Below, one piece after another: positions 32,759 through 44,698 of a stretch of DNA of 64,000 nucleotides (positions are counted from its first letter, which is position 1; every line of letters starts with the position of its first letter). This DNA comes from Pseudocercospora fijiensis CIRAD86. Taxonomy: Eukaryota; Ascomycota; Dothideomycetes; Mycosphaerellales; Mycosphaerellaceae. The notes beneath the pieces were generated by a model. That model saw only the letters and a list, made by a program, of their open reading frames with translations. It was not told where the DNA came from and made no database searches. The stretch is taken from NCBI RefSeq assembly GCF_000340215.1, contig NW_006921536.1, forward strand, positions 1,823,582-1,887,581, given 5' to 3'. Position numbers and translations under genes: made by a program.

Positions 32759-35234
32759 TCAGGTCGTTCCGTTCATGGTTGTATCGCCGAAACGTCTGCT
32801 GTACATGCCCAATGCCTTAATGGGAAAAATAAACTTGTAGTTGGGATATGAGATCATGCTGTGAAGCAGTGCGTCAGCGTGGCGAGAAAAGCAGCAGTCT
32901 TGGGCAGGAAGTCTCACCAACTCTTGTTGAACACGCCTTCGATTCCTTCCTGCAACCATTCGCCGTTTGGTTGCTGCCTACGCATAAGGAGCCGTATCGC
33001 CTTCTCGATGGGCGCCCTGTCTGGGAATCCAGCCTCGAGCAATGCAATTATTGCCTGTCAACGTCAGCTGGCACACCACGGTGGCAACGCACAATATGCC
33101 GTCACTTACCCAAGCTGTCTGCACAACCTGCGAGCCATCTGGATGCGGGCACCAGGTACCAGTCTCACAAGCTTTGTACGATTCGCCCCAGCCACCATCT
33201 TCTTCTTGGTGTTTGAGGAAGAATTGACACGCTCGCCTGACCCTCTCACTGTTCTCGTATGTCTCACCTTGGAGCTTCAGACTTTCCAGAGCGAACATAC
33301 CCGCGTAGGTGAAACAGATGCCCCAGCTTCCGTACCAAGATCCATCCGGTCGCTGGTTGCCTCGAATCCATTCCACAGCGCGGGAGACGAAGCGCTCGAT
33401 GTCGCGCTTGCGATAGTTTGGATACTGCTTGCGGAAAATCTCGAGCGCAGTGACACATGCAGTAGTACACTCAGGATAGCCATATTCAACCATGATGCGG
33501 CCGAAGACCTCGGCGGCGTTCAGCATTTCGAGCAACTCGCTTCCTCGCTGTGGTTCATACGAGCTGCAGGAGCCATCTGTGTTCTGCATGGTCAAGATGA
33601 TGTCGATTGCCCATTTGATTCGCTCATCGGCCATGAGCACTGGAAACAGCTTCCTGGTTTGATCTTTGGGATCTGGAATGTTCTGAAGGAGTAATATGGC
33701 CTTGATAGCCTCAGCCGTGCAGTCAGACACTGTATATCCTTGGGTGCGGTTACTGAAGCCCCATGCGCCCTTTCGAGGGTGTCGATAGCAAGCATCGGGC
33801 GAAGTCTTTGCTGTCGGTGGATCTGAGTAAGCTGAAGATTCTTCATACCCAACCACATGCTCCATGAACTGCTGGTCTTCCAGGAACTCTAGCCCTTTTA
33901 GCAGCATTTCATAATGCTGCGGCTCCAGCGCAAGTCCTGCCTCGATGGTCGCCTGGATCGCGAATGCCGTATCCCAGTTCTGGACGCCATTTGTGCCATT
34001 GCACATCATGCCATCTTGAGAGACCCAAAGGTAATCCGAGAGACGATCTCTATGCCCTCGAACAGACTTCGCATCCGGACCTTCCTCGATGTAGCAGCAC
34101 AACATGTTCATTGGGCAATTCACAGGAGCCAGATCTGCGTAGTCCGCATTCTCATCTTCCATGCGTATCAAATTCCACGTCCAGCGTTCTGCTTTATGGA
34201 TCAAGCCAGGCCAACGAATATAAGGAATCCAGATGAGAACCAGGAACCAATTGACAAGGTTGAGTATCCACGTCTTGGGATGATAATTATCCGCAGGGCT
34301 TATAGCATTTCTGTATCGCGCCCAAGCAATTTCCTCATGAGGTGCTGTGAATAATTCCTGTCGTAGCTCTCGAATCAGTGGATCGGAATCTGCTTTCGGA
34401 TATATCCACTGTTTCGACCAGACGAAGCTCATCGGCAAGAACACCATTCTCATATGGATCCACCAGCGCCAAGGAGATATCGGGAACCAATCTGGTAGTA
34501 GCCACAGCTCTGGAGGAACAGGGTTGACAATGGGCCACTCCATGACTCCAAGCACAGACAGCCAGAACTTCGCCCAGTGAGGACCATTGACTGCGCCGCC
34601 CAGTCCATGTAGGCATTGCCGTGCCTTACGCATTCGTGGATGGTCTGCTGGAACGCCAAGCAATCGCAAAGTAGTGTAGTTCATGGCTGTACCGAAGACC
34701 GATGAATCTCCTTCAACATGCAGTCCCCAACCACCATCGCCACCATTCTTATCTCCAACATTCTGCATGTTGAATACATATCGAATGATCTCGAGCTGCT
34801 CAGGTTGCGACAGGGGGTTGTTTGTGACGTAGAGGGTGATGACAACGCCTGGGAGCAAGAACATAGGTCCTCCGTATTCACAGCCCCAATTTCCAGGCTC
34901 TAATTGTAAATTTGTGAAAAATTTGAGGCCGTTCTCTGCTGCTTGTATAGGAGTCTTCGCTTTTGGCAGATCAGGTAATGCCTGGAGAAGCTTGATTAGA
35001 GAGCTGGACTTTCGGTAGAGACGGCAGACTCACCGTATCAAGCCCTAAATGATATTTATCTGCTGTGGTCTGGGGCCATTTTTGAAGCTCTTCATCTGTA
35101 CGCAGGTAGTGCCATGTTTGTCGTCCTCGGTCATCCTTCAATCGCCACCGCCTCAGATCGGTTTTAGGGATCGTGCTGTTGCCATTGGCCTGCTTAGGGT
35201 CCGAGACAGCACGCTCGCGATTCTTGACGGCCAT
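32759..35234 (-). CDS. ERG7: Lanosterol synthase (2,3-oxidosqualene cyclase)
   Basis: Model: complement of 32759..32858, 32918..33054, 33110..34981, 35034..35234; 769 residues. It cyclises (3S)-2,3-oxidosqualene to lanosterol, the first sterol of ergosterol synthesis, as a monotopic enzyme of ER and lipid droplets. The catalytic acid motif DCTAE is at about 487-491 (VSDCTAEAIKA). Several QW repeats are present (for example QRPDGSWYGSWG, EEDGGWGESY, QNTDGSCSS and QPNGEWLQEG). The end, NKSCMISYPNYKFIFPIKALGMYSR, matches the family's C-terminus and confirms the last two small exons. Introns are 52, 55 and 59 nt with GTGAGT, GTAAGT and GTGAGA donors; all phases fit. Length is that of fungal Erg7 (about 730-760), which separates it from bacterial-type squalene-hopene cyclases. 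No damage seen. Confidence 0.96.
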
Positions 35235-35512
35235 TGTGTTGATGTGTTATATTGGTGTTGTAGAGTAGACACCAGGACCGCGCATCCTCTTGATCAATGG
35301 TGCCTGGACGTTCAAAGGACCCGCTTTGATTCCTGGTCCAGGAAACATCGTACCATGCCAAGAGTTAGGAGATGCAGGAACGCAAACCTTATCTTTATCT
35401 TATCGACCGGGGTCTGTGCGCTTCACGTGCTAGAATTTTGTGAGACACTGACGTCTAAGGACGACTCGTAAAGAAGGCACACTAGGTCCACGCACTTCAG
35501 CACTAATTCAAT
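35235..35512. promoter_or_regulatory. Bidirectional promoter of ERG7 and the ankyrin gene
   Basis: 278 bases between two head-to-head start codons. I could not pick out a convincing sterol-regulatory element or TATA box by eye. Confidence 0.45.
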
Positions 35513-36100
35513 ATGCATATCACCGCCACCCCTCAGCTCACTTTCGACGAGATCGACGACCTCCTGTACTTCACCCGCGTCAACGAAGTCCAAGACCTGC
35601 AACAAACCATCACAGAACTGATCCAAAAATATCAATGCGAAGCCAAAGACGTCCTATCAGCAGCCATAGACCCAGAAAGCGGCAACACAGTCCTCCACTT
35701 CTGCTCCGCAAACGGCTTCACCGAACTTCTCCGGTCCTTCTTGTCGCAAAATGTCCCATCCTTGGTGAACCATGGCAACAACGAAGGCAACACACCACTG
35801 CACTGGGCAGCCTATAATGGACATCTTGCAATTGTGAAGCTTCTCGTGGAGAACGGAGCGGATATGTGGGCGAAGAATAAGGCTGGGCACTTGGCCATGT
35901 TTGAGGCTGAGCGAGCGGATAAGAGCGAAGTTGTGCAGTACTTGTTGGTGGCAGGCGGGAAAGAGGTGGAACAAGGTGGCACGGAAGGACAGCCTTCTGA
36001 AGAAGATGTGGCGGACGTGCAAGAGGGTGAAGCAAGCGGCAGCGTGCAGGCTGGTACAGGCGAAGATATCGAAATGGGAGAATCGAGCTCTAAGACTTGA
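35513..36100 (+). CDS. Small ankyrin-repeat protein (yeast YCR051W-like)
   Basis: One exon, 195 residues, no signal peptide or membrane segment. After an N-terminal helical segment (LTFDEIDDLLYFTRVNEVQDLQQTITEL), two to three ankyrin repeats are clear: SGNTVLHFCSANGFTELLRSFL, EGNTPLHWAAYNGHLAIVKLLVENGAD and a partial AGHLAMFEAERADKSEVVQYLL. An acidic Glu/Gly/Ser tail of about 45 residues ends in EDIEMGESSSKT. Size and layout match the short cytosolic/nuclear ankyrin protein represented by budding-yeast YCR051W, whose role is not established. Ankyrin repeats only imply protein binding. It shares its promoter region with ERG7. Confidence 0.85.
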   Translation: MHITATPQLTFDEIDDLLYFTRVNEVQDLQQTITELIQKYQCEAKDVLSAAIDPESGNTVLHFCSANGFTELLRSFLSQNVPSLVNHGNNEGNTPLHWAAYNGHLAIVKLLVENGADMWAKNKAGHLAMFEAERADKSEVVQYLLVAGGKEVEQGGTEGQPSEEDVADVQEGEASGSVQAGTGEDIEMGESSSKT

Positions 36101-37005
36101 GGAGAATCTGTGATTTCAGTTCAGTACGATGTCGCGCGGTGTCAGAATCGTGGCGCCCTTCTGGAGGCCAGACAAATTTATGGTGTGACCAGAGCGTCAA
36201 GTTGATGATGGCAAGAAGGCCGACGATTCACGCCTCAGCGTGCGCGGGGTAGAAGTATATGCTCGATACAGAGCCTGGTGTATGAGGCTGTGGCCGTGGT
36301 GGCTCTTGATCTAGCCTCGGCCGGTGCATGCTGAGACCGACCACACAAAAGATGCCATTTAGACTACATTAAAGACTTGACTTGGGATTTCCCGTGGGCG
36401 GGGATCGATACCAGAGCGCATGGGAGGCGTGTTGGTGGACGCAATGCAGACAATACGAATGTCCCGCTGCGAGCCACATAGTTCGCTCTACGAGGCTTTA
36501 CCGCAATTGAATGGCAAGTCGAAGTAGCTCTGAGTCCACGGGACGCGGGAATCGCCGTTCTCATACGCTCTTCCGAATATTTTTGGACTTTTTGCTACGC
36601 TTCTCGTTCTACCATTAGACAGGGTCTTCCTTAGAGAGATGGTGAAATTTGAAAACGATAAATGATCAACATCAGAAGCCAAATCTCCCTATTATGAGCA
36701 GTATCTAAATCTAACCCACAAAAACCTCTCATTCTAGTTTTTCCATTCTGATAAAATTTCCATTCTGATAAATACTTATCACTCATGTGACATGCGATCG
36801 CTTCGAGAACCCCTCAGGAATGCTGTCGAATGAACGCCCATTTGGTGTGTGTGCTCGCTGTTGACAATCGGGTATAGTGCTTTCGCCTTAACGCAGCAGA
36901 CGGCTTTTCGTGTGTATAGAGAAAAAGCTCCGTAATAACGCGTCGCACCCGGTATGAGATGCGATCATATACTCATCTGTCGATATTCGTGACTGTGTGC
37001 GTTGT
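36101..37005. other. Convergent intergenic region
   Basis: 905 bases between the ankyrin gene stop (+) and the PAN-protein stop (-). Only weak open frames. It contains two copies of TTCCATTCTGATAAA at 36741-36755 and 36758-36772 (17-bp period) in an AT-rich stretch. Nothing else was recognised. Confidence 0.5.
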
Positions 37006-40000
37006 CTAGCGCGTGACCTTGAGCTCAACGATGGAGCATTTATCGCTGCTGACGGTAGATGCACCATGATCCAGGGTATAAAGTTGCACAGCGCCATTCT
37101 GTTGCGAACAAGCGTAGAAGGTAGAGTACTGCGAGTTCTGGCATCGAATGGAGTTGCCGTCATCGACCATGTTGCCAGACGCCATGTTTGGAACGAAAGC
37201 AACCGGGTTTACTGGAGTGTCGTCGTTGTTCTCGACAATGGAGAAGCCATACATGTAGTCGCATGTGTTGAGTGTAGGTCCCACTAGAGACAATGCCCTG
37301 TTGTTCGGGTTGCGGAGGAAGAAAGAGGCTTCGTTGGAGTTTGGAGTCAAGTGGGCGAGACCGACGCCATTTGAATCGAAGACTGAGTGTCGCAGGTACA
37401 TGCCATCGATGTCGTTGTTATCTTCAGATTCGATGATGATTCTGTAGTGATGACGACGATTGTGACGGCGTCTCATTTCTGCGCAATCCTGATTTTGCGG
37501 TCCGACGGGATAGACGGGATCCACGACATGGCCTGTTGGTCGAGCAGCTGAAAGGAAAGTTGATACCGGCGTTGTGGTGGTGGCAACAGGTCCGCCGCTG
37601 CTGTATACTGTGATTGTGCTGAATATAGTGATGGTTGCCGCATTGCTGCAGCTAGTCAGTGTCAACACTTTGAGAGTATGCGGGTGAGTCTAGACTTACT
37701 TGGTGCCTGGACCAGGCAGGGTGACAACAGGAGCTAATATAGTTGCAGCTGGCACTGGACGGCTCGTGATTGGGCCTGTCGGCACAATCGAGAACGTGCT
37801 TGGTGCAGTACCGGCAGGGTTGACAGTCAATGTTTGAGCAGATATAGGAACGGCGGCGTTGGTAATTGGCAAGCCGCTTGGGATACCATTTGGAAGACCG
37901 CTTGGGACGCCGCCTGGAAGAACAATAGGGATTCCGCTACCAGCAGGGTTCACTGGTGCTGTTTGAACAGGAGCTGGCATTCCACTCACGATATCTGACA
38001 AGCCACCTGGAAGGATGTTGTTGTGCAACCCATTTGGCAAGCCGCTAGCTGCTGGATTGGTAACCGAAGTTGGCACAGCGGTCAATGGGTTTGGTAGCCC
38101 ACTTGGCGCGGGCCCGATGACAACGGCTGGGATCGCTGATGATGCAGCAGGCTGGGAAGCTGGAACTCCGACTGGGATGACAGCTGTAGAGAGGACTGAT
38201 AGGACTGACGCGCCACTGCTGACCGCCGTCATCGATACACCGGATGCTGGAATAGTCAGCGTGTTTGCTTGAGTTATTGGCAGGCCTGTCGGCGCTCCGC
38301 TGTTGACTTGAGTGAAGACGAGCGCGGAAGTTGGCGCGGCGTTGGGAATGCCACCTGCAACCGAGGTGAAGGTCAAGATCGATGTGGCCAATCCAGAAGA
38401 TGGGGTTAAGTTTGGTAGGCCATTTGGAAATCCATTTGGCACAGCAGAAGTCAAGGAGATCACAGGAGCAGCGCTAGGTAATTGAACATTGCCTCCGATC
38501 GACTTGTACGCAGAGTCCACTTTCGAATTGGTGACAGGAGAGTTGATGACCTGCTTAAAGTAGCATTGGCCAGATCCAGATCCGCCAACGAAAGAAAAGC
38601 CAACACATTTCTGAATAGCATCACATTTGACGATACAGTCGGAGAAGGATGACCCCGGTGCGTTGGAAAGATCTCCAGAATAGTAGTCGATGCCACAGTT
38701 GATGATGTACGTACCAACCTGAGCGCCATTACCAAGCTGCTGGCAAGAGCGACCTGTGGATGGAGTGGATGAGATCTGGACAGGTGGAGCATTGGTGGAG
38801 ATAGTCATATTGCCAATGGTAGCACTGACAGCTGGAGCAGACTTGATGGCGACATCGGCAATGGACGGAACAAAGGATGATTGCTGAGCGCCAGCACCCT
38901 TGAAGTAGCAGGTGCCTGGGCCATAGTCACGGAGCCAAGAGAAGGCAACACAGTCAGGCATTGCATCGCAGTGAGGAAAGCATTCTTGGAAGGACGGAGA
39001 AGCCATGTGGCCAATGTCATTACCAGGAAGGTCATGCTTGCAGTTTACAGTGTAAGTCTGCAGATTGGAATCACGGTATTGAGCTGGACCGCTGCCTCCA
39101 ATGGCATTCTCGCAAGTGCCCGAAGCTGTTGCGCCTGGAGCTGCAACGGCTGTCGATCCAGTTGGCAGCACGTTCGAGGCTGCAGGCGCGACGTTCGAAG
39201 CAGTCGGCAAGACGTTTGAAGCTGACGGCGGAATGTCAATCGTAAGCAGACCAGACGACACACCTGATGGTATGGTGTTCGAGGCCGCTGACAAGCTGGA
39301 CACCAATGGCAGGACGCTCACAGGTACAAATCCCGATGGCACTCCACTTGGAATGAGATTTAAGGGCACAGCGTTGCTTGGCAAAGCACTGGTAGGAATG
39401 AACGCCGCAGGATTCAGGTTCGTGGGAGCTGCGTTCGTTGGCACAGCTGATGGGAGCAGACTGCTAGGAAGAAGACTGGCTGGAATGAAGCCTGAAGGTA
39501 CGCCTGGAAGTGGAGTTGGGGCTGCGAGGCCTGGGACTGCGCTTGTGGGAATGAGAGCGGCAGGCGCAGCGGACGACAGTACATTGCTTGGCACGAAGCT
39601 TGCAGGTACGAAGCCAGAAGGTAGGCCTGGAATAACGTTGGTTGGGACGGCATTGCTTGGGAGTACGCTCGTTGGAATGATAGCAGCAATATCGCTTGTG
39701 GGCACGTCCGTCGGCGCTGCGATGGTTGGAGGCACGACATTCATCGGCGCAGCGTTGATCGGCATCACATTTGCGATAGTGCTAACTGGCACGACATTCG
39801 TGGGCACAACGTTATTTGGTAGTGGGATCGATATCAGGCTCGCAGGGACCAGTCCAGACGGAAGACCGGCAGGAATCAAGCTGATCGGAGGGACCGCATC
39901 GCTGGGTAGGGCGCTCGTTGGTACAACAGCAACACTAGTTGGAATGATGCTCGTAGGCGCGACGTTGCTTGGTACTAGTGCGCTAGGGATCAGGCTCATC

Positions 40001-42221
40001 GGAACAACTCCAGATGGCAGGCCGGCGGGAATCAGGCTGCTCGGAGGTATCGCATTGCTAGGTAGTACGCTACTTGGCACAACGGCAATAGGACTGAGTC
40101 CAGATAGCGCTGAATTAGGAATAGCGTTCGTCGGTACGACATTGATCGGTAGCAATGAGCTTGGAACAAGGCTGGCGGGCACGATTCCTGATGGTAGGCC
40201 AGCTGGGACCAAGCTGTTCGCGGGGATGGCGTTCGGTGGAAGCGCGCTTGTCGGCACAACAGCAATCGGGTTAGATGCTGTTGGAGCTGGGATGACATTG
40301 ACGACAGTGCTGGGCACGAGAGTGCTCGGAATGGCTCCGCTCGGGATGAGATTGACTGGAACAAGCCCAGATGGGACGCCGACCGGATTCAAGCTGCTTG
40401 GAGGAATGGCGTTGGCGGGAAGCAGGCTGGTCGGGATAAGCATGGTTGATGTCGGGATAGCGTTTGTAGGAAGAGCGCTCGTTTGAACCAAGCTTGCGGG
40501 GTTTCCAATAGCACCGTTCGTTGGAATGACAGCTGTCGAGAGGCCGCTAAGCACCTCTGGAACATTGGGAGCGATGATTGGAAGGTTTGGCGCAGCACTC
40601 GTTGGAAGGACGCCAGAAGGAATGGCAGCTGTCGGGATCAGGTTGACAACGCCATTTGTGACAGCAGGAGTACCGAGTGGGACGATTGGCACTACACTGC
40701 CAGCGCCAGGCAAGCCAGATGGTATTGCGACAGGGATGAGCGCTGGTATCTGGCTGACGATGGACGGGTTGGTTGGAATTGCGACAGGAACAATGCTTCC
40801 TGCGTTTGGGACACCAGATGGGATTGCAACTGGGATGACTTCGAGCCCGCTTGGTACGACAGCGCCTGACAGCTGGCTGATAAGACTGCTGGGGTTGGAA
40901 ACTGCCGTTGGGTCGGCTGGAATGCCTATTGGGACGATGCTGCCAGCGTTTAAAACGCCTGATGGAATGATTCCACCAATTGCGCCAGTTGGAAGGCTCG
41001 GTATGTTCATTACAGGAACGTTTGAGACGACTCCTCCTGGGTTGACAGGAAGCTCGCCAGTAAGAACCCCAGGTGCTGGGATCAATGTAGTGACGGCAGC
41101 CAGAGGTTGATTAAGAGGATTAGCGAGATTCGCGGGAACTGCAGGTGCTGGAACCAGCGTAGTGATGGCAGTAACCAATGGATTATCAAGCGGATTGGCC
41201 AAGTTCGTGGGAATTGCAGGTGCTGGAATCAATGTAGTGATAGCCGAGACCAGAGGTTGATCGAGAGGATTGGCGAGATTCGTAGGAACTGCAGGTGCTG
41301 GAATCAGCGTAGTGATAGCAGTAATCAGAGGTTGACTGAGCGGATTGGCAAGAATCGTAGGAACTGCAGGTGCTGGGATTAATGTAGTGATAGCCGAGAC
41401 CAGAGCCTGAGTGAGAGGATTGGCAAGATTTGTTGGAGCTACTCCAGCATGGACGACAGAGACCAGAGGATTTGAGAGAAGACTGCTTGGCTGCAACAGA
41501 CTCGCAATATTCCCGTTCGAGATGACATTAGGAAGGCCAGCCGAAAGAGGATTCACCGGAGCTTGTGAAGCTGGTAAAACCGGTGCAAGACTCGACAACG
41601 TCGGAATATTGGTAGTGCCAGGCAGGACGTTTGTAAGAATCGGCAAGGTAGTGACAGCTGGGATAACAGGAGCTGGATTCGACACCGCCGAGATAGTGGT
41701 AGTTGCTGCAGACTGAATGGGTGCAATGGTGGTGATCTGAGTGACACTCGGAACTCCAACATTCGAGAGCGGTGTGTTGACATGAGTCACCTGAGTAGCG
41801 ACACTCAGGATTGGGTTGGCGACAGAAGGATGAGTGACGATGGTAGTAACTGCCGTCACCACAGGAGCCGGTCCAGCGACATTTGAGACCGCGTTGACGC
41901 CTTGGTTGACCGCAGTCAAGACGTGTGGCGTGCCTTGACCTGCGGACGCTACAGCTGTAACAACATGAGCGCTGCCCTGCTGAACAACTGTGGACGCTCC
42001 GCCGAAGCCGAGCACCGGAACGCCGAACAGGCCAGTGGTCTGAACTGTCGGCAAGGCGAGACCCCCAAGGCCGAACTAGAAATCGATCACGTGTTAGTGA
42101 TATGTGAATGAGATGTGTAGCCAGGAAGGCTTACCTGTCGTTTCTGTTCCTGCTTTTCTGCTGGTGCTGCATTGACAGACACCGCTAGCGCAGTGAGCGC
42201 TGCGGAAGTCTTCCAATGCAT
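37006..42221 (-). CDS. Large secreted Ala/Pro/Ser/Val-rich repeat protein with two PAN/Apple domains
   Basis: Model: complement of 37006..37645, 37700..42075, 42135..42221; 1700 residues. It starts MHWKTSAALTALAVSVNAAPA, a clear signal peptide, followed by a Lys-Arg site (KQEQKRQ) of the Kex2 type. Residues about 30-1000 are low complexity, almost without charge or Cys, built of many degenerate units such as VPTSALPSNAIPPSSLIPAGLPSG. Five tandem 25-residue units lie at 41117-41491. Two Cys-rich PAN/Apple-like domains follow at about 1010-1105 and 1130-1220 (both C...C...F-x-x-C...C-D-A...C-V-x-F-S-F/W...C-Y-F-K), then another low-complexity stretch and a C-terminal domain of about 210 residues with four or five Cys. 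PAN domains bind proteins or carbohydrates, so an adhesin or wall-associated matrix protein is likely; substrate unknown. There is no GPI signal. Introns are 59 and 54 nt. Confidence 0.82.
41117..41491 (-). repeat. Five tandem 75-bp coding repeats in the PAN protein gene
   Basis: The same GGATTGGC-type start recurs at 41117, 41192, 41267, 41342 and 41417, exactly 75 bp apart. On the minus strand each unit encodes 25 residues of the form NPL-x-QPLVSAITTLIPAPA. The copies differ at scattered positions, so the array is not a fresh amplification, but the constant length preserves frame. Confidence 0.92.
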
Positions 42222-43816
42222 GGTTGTGGACGAGTGCTCACTGCTGAATCAAAGCTCACTACTGTTGCTGCACAACAGGAAGGAGTTACGAGTCTTGAAG
42301 AAAGCAGACTGAGATGGGTGTTTTCACGATCTCTTATCCCTTTTCATTAGCATTGCTCTGCCGCCAACATCCGTTTCGTAAACGCTCACGCCCAACTTCC
42401 GAGTCCGCCGGCATACTCACTGCCCAATACTGTGGCATTGGCTCCATTGTTTCCGAACGGTAAGCCGAATGTTGCCGTGCGCCGTAGTCTGAGGTCAACT
42501 GTCTGCCCAATCGACTGTCGATTTGTCTTTGTAGGCATTCGGTGCCGTGAAAGTCGACAATGTTCCTCGGTCTCTGCCAAAACAAAGATCGGTCCAAGGG
42601 GAAGGTTATGCATACTTGGGATGCCGACCGATGCCGAGCCAATCCATGCCAAAATGGCATGTTGAGCGCCATCAAACTGTCCTGCTGGCAGTCCGGTGTG
42701 TACCCTTGAACCATTCTGACATTACTTTCCTTTACCTGAGTGCTGAGTGAAGCTTCCCACAATTTTCTCGCTGGAGGATCTCGATCGAGAGATGCTTGGA
42801 ACCTCAGAATTGGTCTTGAGCCTCAGGCCAGCGTAAACATGGAGGCAACGTGTCGTTGCAGACCCTTCTTCCATGCCTTTACCCATCTCTGCTTGCTGAC
42901 ATTTGGCCGTATGAACCACAATTGCGAGACCTTCGCTGAGCGTTCTGTTCTCTAGCTCCCGTTGGCTTGTATCCATTCAATTCATCGCCTTTTACGCCTT
43001 CGCTCAAATCCATAGAGCATATTGTCTGGTATGGTGTCTTCTGGTTTCAGGTCAGTAGAGTTCTTGCGGTTCCTTGCAATGGTGCTACGAGAACTCTGTC
43101 TCCAGAGTAAATAGAGTTAGCATAGTCTACCATTGGTATCCAATCTAGTCAGCTTAGCGCTGAACGAGTCTTCAAGCAAGTTGAGATATGTATTGCGTGG
43201 CTGTTCCGGTCGGTTTCGAGTTGAAAATGGAAGCCCGACAGTGCCGCAACTACTCTTGTTTGGTCCAGTGCTAGTGGTCGAATTTGGGGATTTTTGTGGT
43301 AGAGGGCGGGCCGAAATTCCCAATACTCGGACCGGAAAAGCTGTTGATACCCGACTACGATTCGCGGCCACTTATTTACGGTGCGAAGGGCAATCAACGC
43401 AAATGTAACTTCTTTTATCGACGGCAGATTCGCTCCGAAGGTGTCTGAAGTGGTATTTGCAGGATCTCCAACGCCACCAGCAAGGACCGGCAGAAGCTTT
43501 ACGGTTGAAGATTGGTAGATCTGACCCACCAGGGTGCAGTACCCTCCCTGAAGAGATGCAAGTTGTTCGAGAGACGGATCTCAATCGGAGGTACACTGGT
43601 GCCGGTTCATGCCCAAGACCCGTTTCAGGTCCCTGGTTGCGCTCCTTTTTGGGAGAATGCGGCGCCCTCGACTCGGTGCCTTTTGATTGTGCACAGAAAA
43701 TGCCGAACAGCGATTTCTCCTTGGGCCGGCGGCTTCATGCTTCTCACACCACTGATTTTGAGCATTGCTTCAGCAGCATCTGCTTACCAGCATGGCAAAT
43801 TGGTCGTGAAATGCGT
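42222..43816. other. Intergenic region, no supportable gene
   Basis: 1.6 kb between the PAN-protein start and the PTH1 stop (both minus). Open frames up to 142 codons occur (for example 42334-42762 minus, 43457-43840 plus) but have no motif, no plausible introns and ordinary composition. It must contain the PAN-protein promoter. Confidence 0.5.
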
Positions 43817-44698
43817 TCACCCCTTCCCCAACTCCAATAACTTCAACTTCTTCACAACCTCCTCCACACACCCCTCCACAGCCTCTTTTTCCCTCGGATC
43901 CATCTTCCTAAGCACAAACCTCGCAACATCATCACTCTGCCTACTCGTCGGTCTCCCAATCCCAACGCCAATCCTCGCAAACGGCAACTTGCCCAAATGC
44001 GCCAAAACACTCTTGATCCCATTATGCCCTTTGGCACTCAACCCCTGCTGCGTTCTCAAAGACACAGCCCCCAGCGGCTTTTCCAACTCATCATGCACAA
44101 TAACTAACCTCCCTTCTCCATCCGCCAGTGAGAGTGATTTCGTCCAATTCATCCACGCAGCTCTTACACCTTTTCCACTCTCATTCATGTAAGAAGTACT
44201 TTGCCATAATGTCCAATCCTCTGGTCCTTTGCTGACAAGACCATTTCCCAAGGATTTGTCTTTAGAGAATTGTGGATATCCTCCGAGATGTGCCGCCAGT
44301 TGATTGACTACCGTATGTCCTGCGGAGTGCAATGTGTTGGCATATTGTGCGCCTGGGTTCCCGACGCTGCAGATGAGCAGTGGAAGAGGACGCGCCAGAA
44401 CAGAGGTCATCGGTGGTGGTCGAGATATCGTGGGAGGCGCGGACGTCTCTGCTGCCGCCTCTAGCAGGTTCTCCTCCGCACGCTGCTTCTGCTTTTGCTT
44501 TTTCTTCGCCTTGCCTTTCTTGGGAGGCTTTGTGACTGACGATCTCCGTCTCTCGCGTTGTAGCAGTGAAGTCGCGCTTTGATCTGCAGATGCAGATGCA
44601 GATGCAGGGATCGTCGCTTCTTGGCGTGTCGAATCGTCCTTCTCCTCGCCGACTGCGATTTCCCGCTCCGCTACTCTTTCCAGTTCTAGTACAGGCAT
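43817..44698 (-). CDS. PTH1: Peptidyl-tRNA hydrolase, bacterial-type Pth1 (probably mitochondrial)
   Basis: 293 residues in one exon. The enzyme frees tRNA from stalled peptidyl-tRNA. All catalytic landmarks of the family are present: the Asn of SVGNPGAQYANTLHSAGH, the catalytic His in TLHSAGH, the Asp of VIVHDELEKPLG and the Asn of SAKGHNGIKSVL, with the GVGIGRP strand near the end. The core starts at about residue 97 (MTSVLARPLPLLICSVGNPG), so the first 96 residues are an extension, acidic then very Lys-rich (KPPKKGKAKKKQKQKQRAEE). If translation starts at the internal Met instead, the protein is a normal about 200 residues. The acidic N-terminus is not a classical mitochondrial presequence, whereas the internal start would fit one slightly better. 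The start is therefore uncertain; the identity is not. Confidence 0.92.
   Translation of the reverse strand: MPVLELERVAEREIAVGEEKDDSTRQEATIPASASASADQSATSLLQRERRRSSVTKPPKKGKAKKKQKQKQRAEENLLEAAAETSAPPTISRPPPMTSVLARPLPLLICSVGNPGAQYANTLHSAGHTVVNQLAAHLGGYPQFSKDKSLGNGLVSKGPEDWTLWQSTSYMNESGKGVRAAWMNWTKSLSLADGEGRLVIVHDELEKPLGAVSLRTQQGLSAKGHNGIKSVLAHLGKLPFARIGVGIGRPTSRQSDDVARFVLRKMDPREKEAVEGCVEEVVKKLKLLELGKG

Noticed and set aside
36360..36500. tRNA-like sequence around GGGGATCGATACC
   Set aside because: No cloverleaf, A box or acceptor stem could be built around it.
42334..42762. 142-codon minus-strand frame upstream of the PAN-protein gene
   Set aside because: No recognisable motif, ordinary composition, no intron support.
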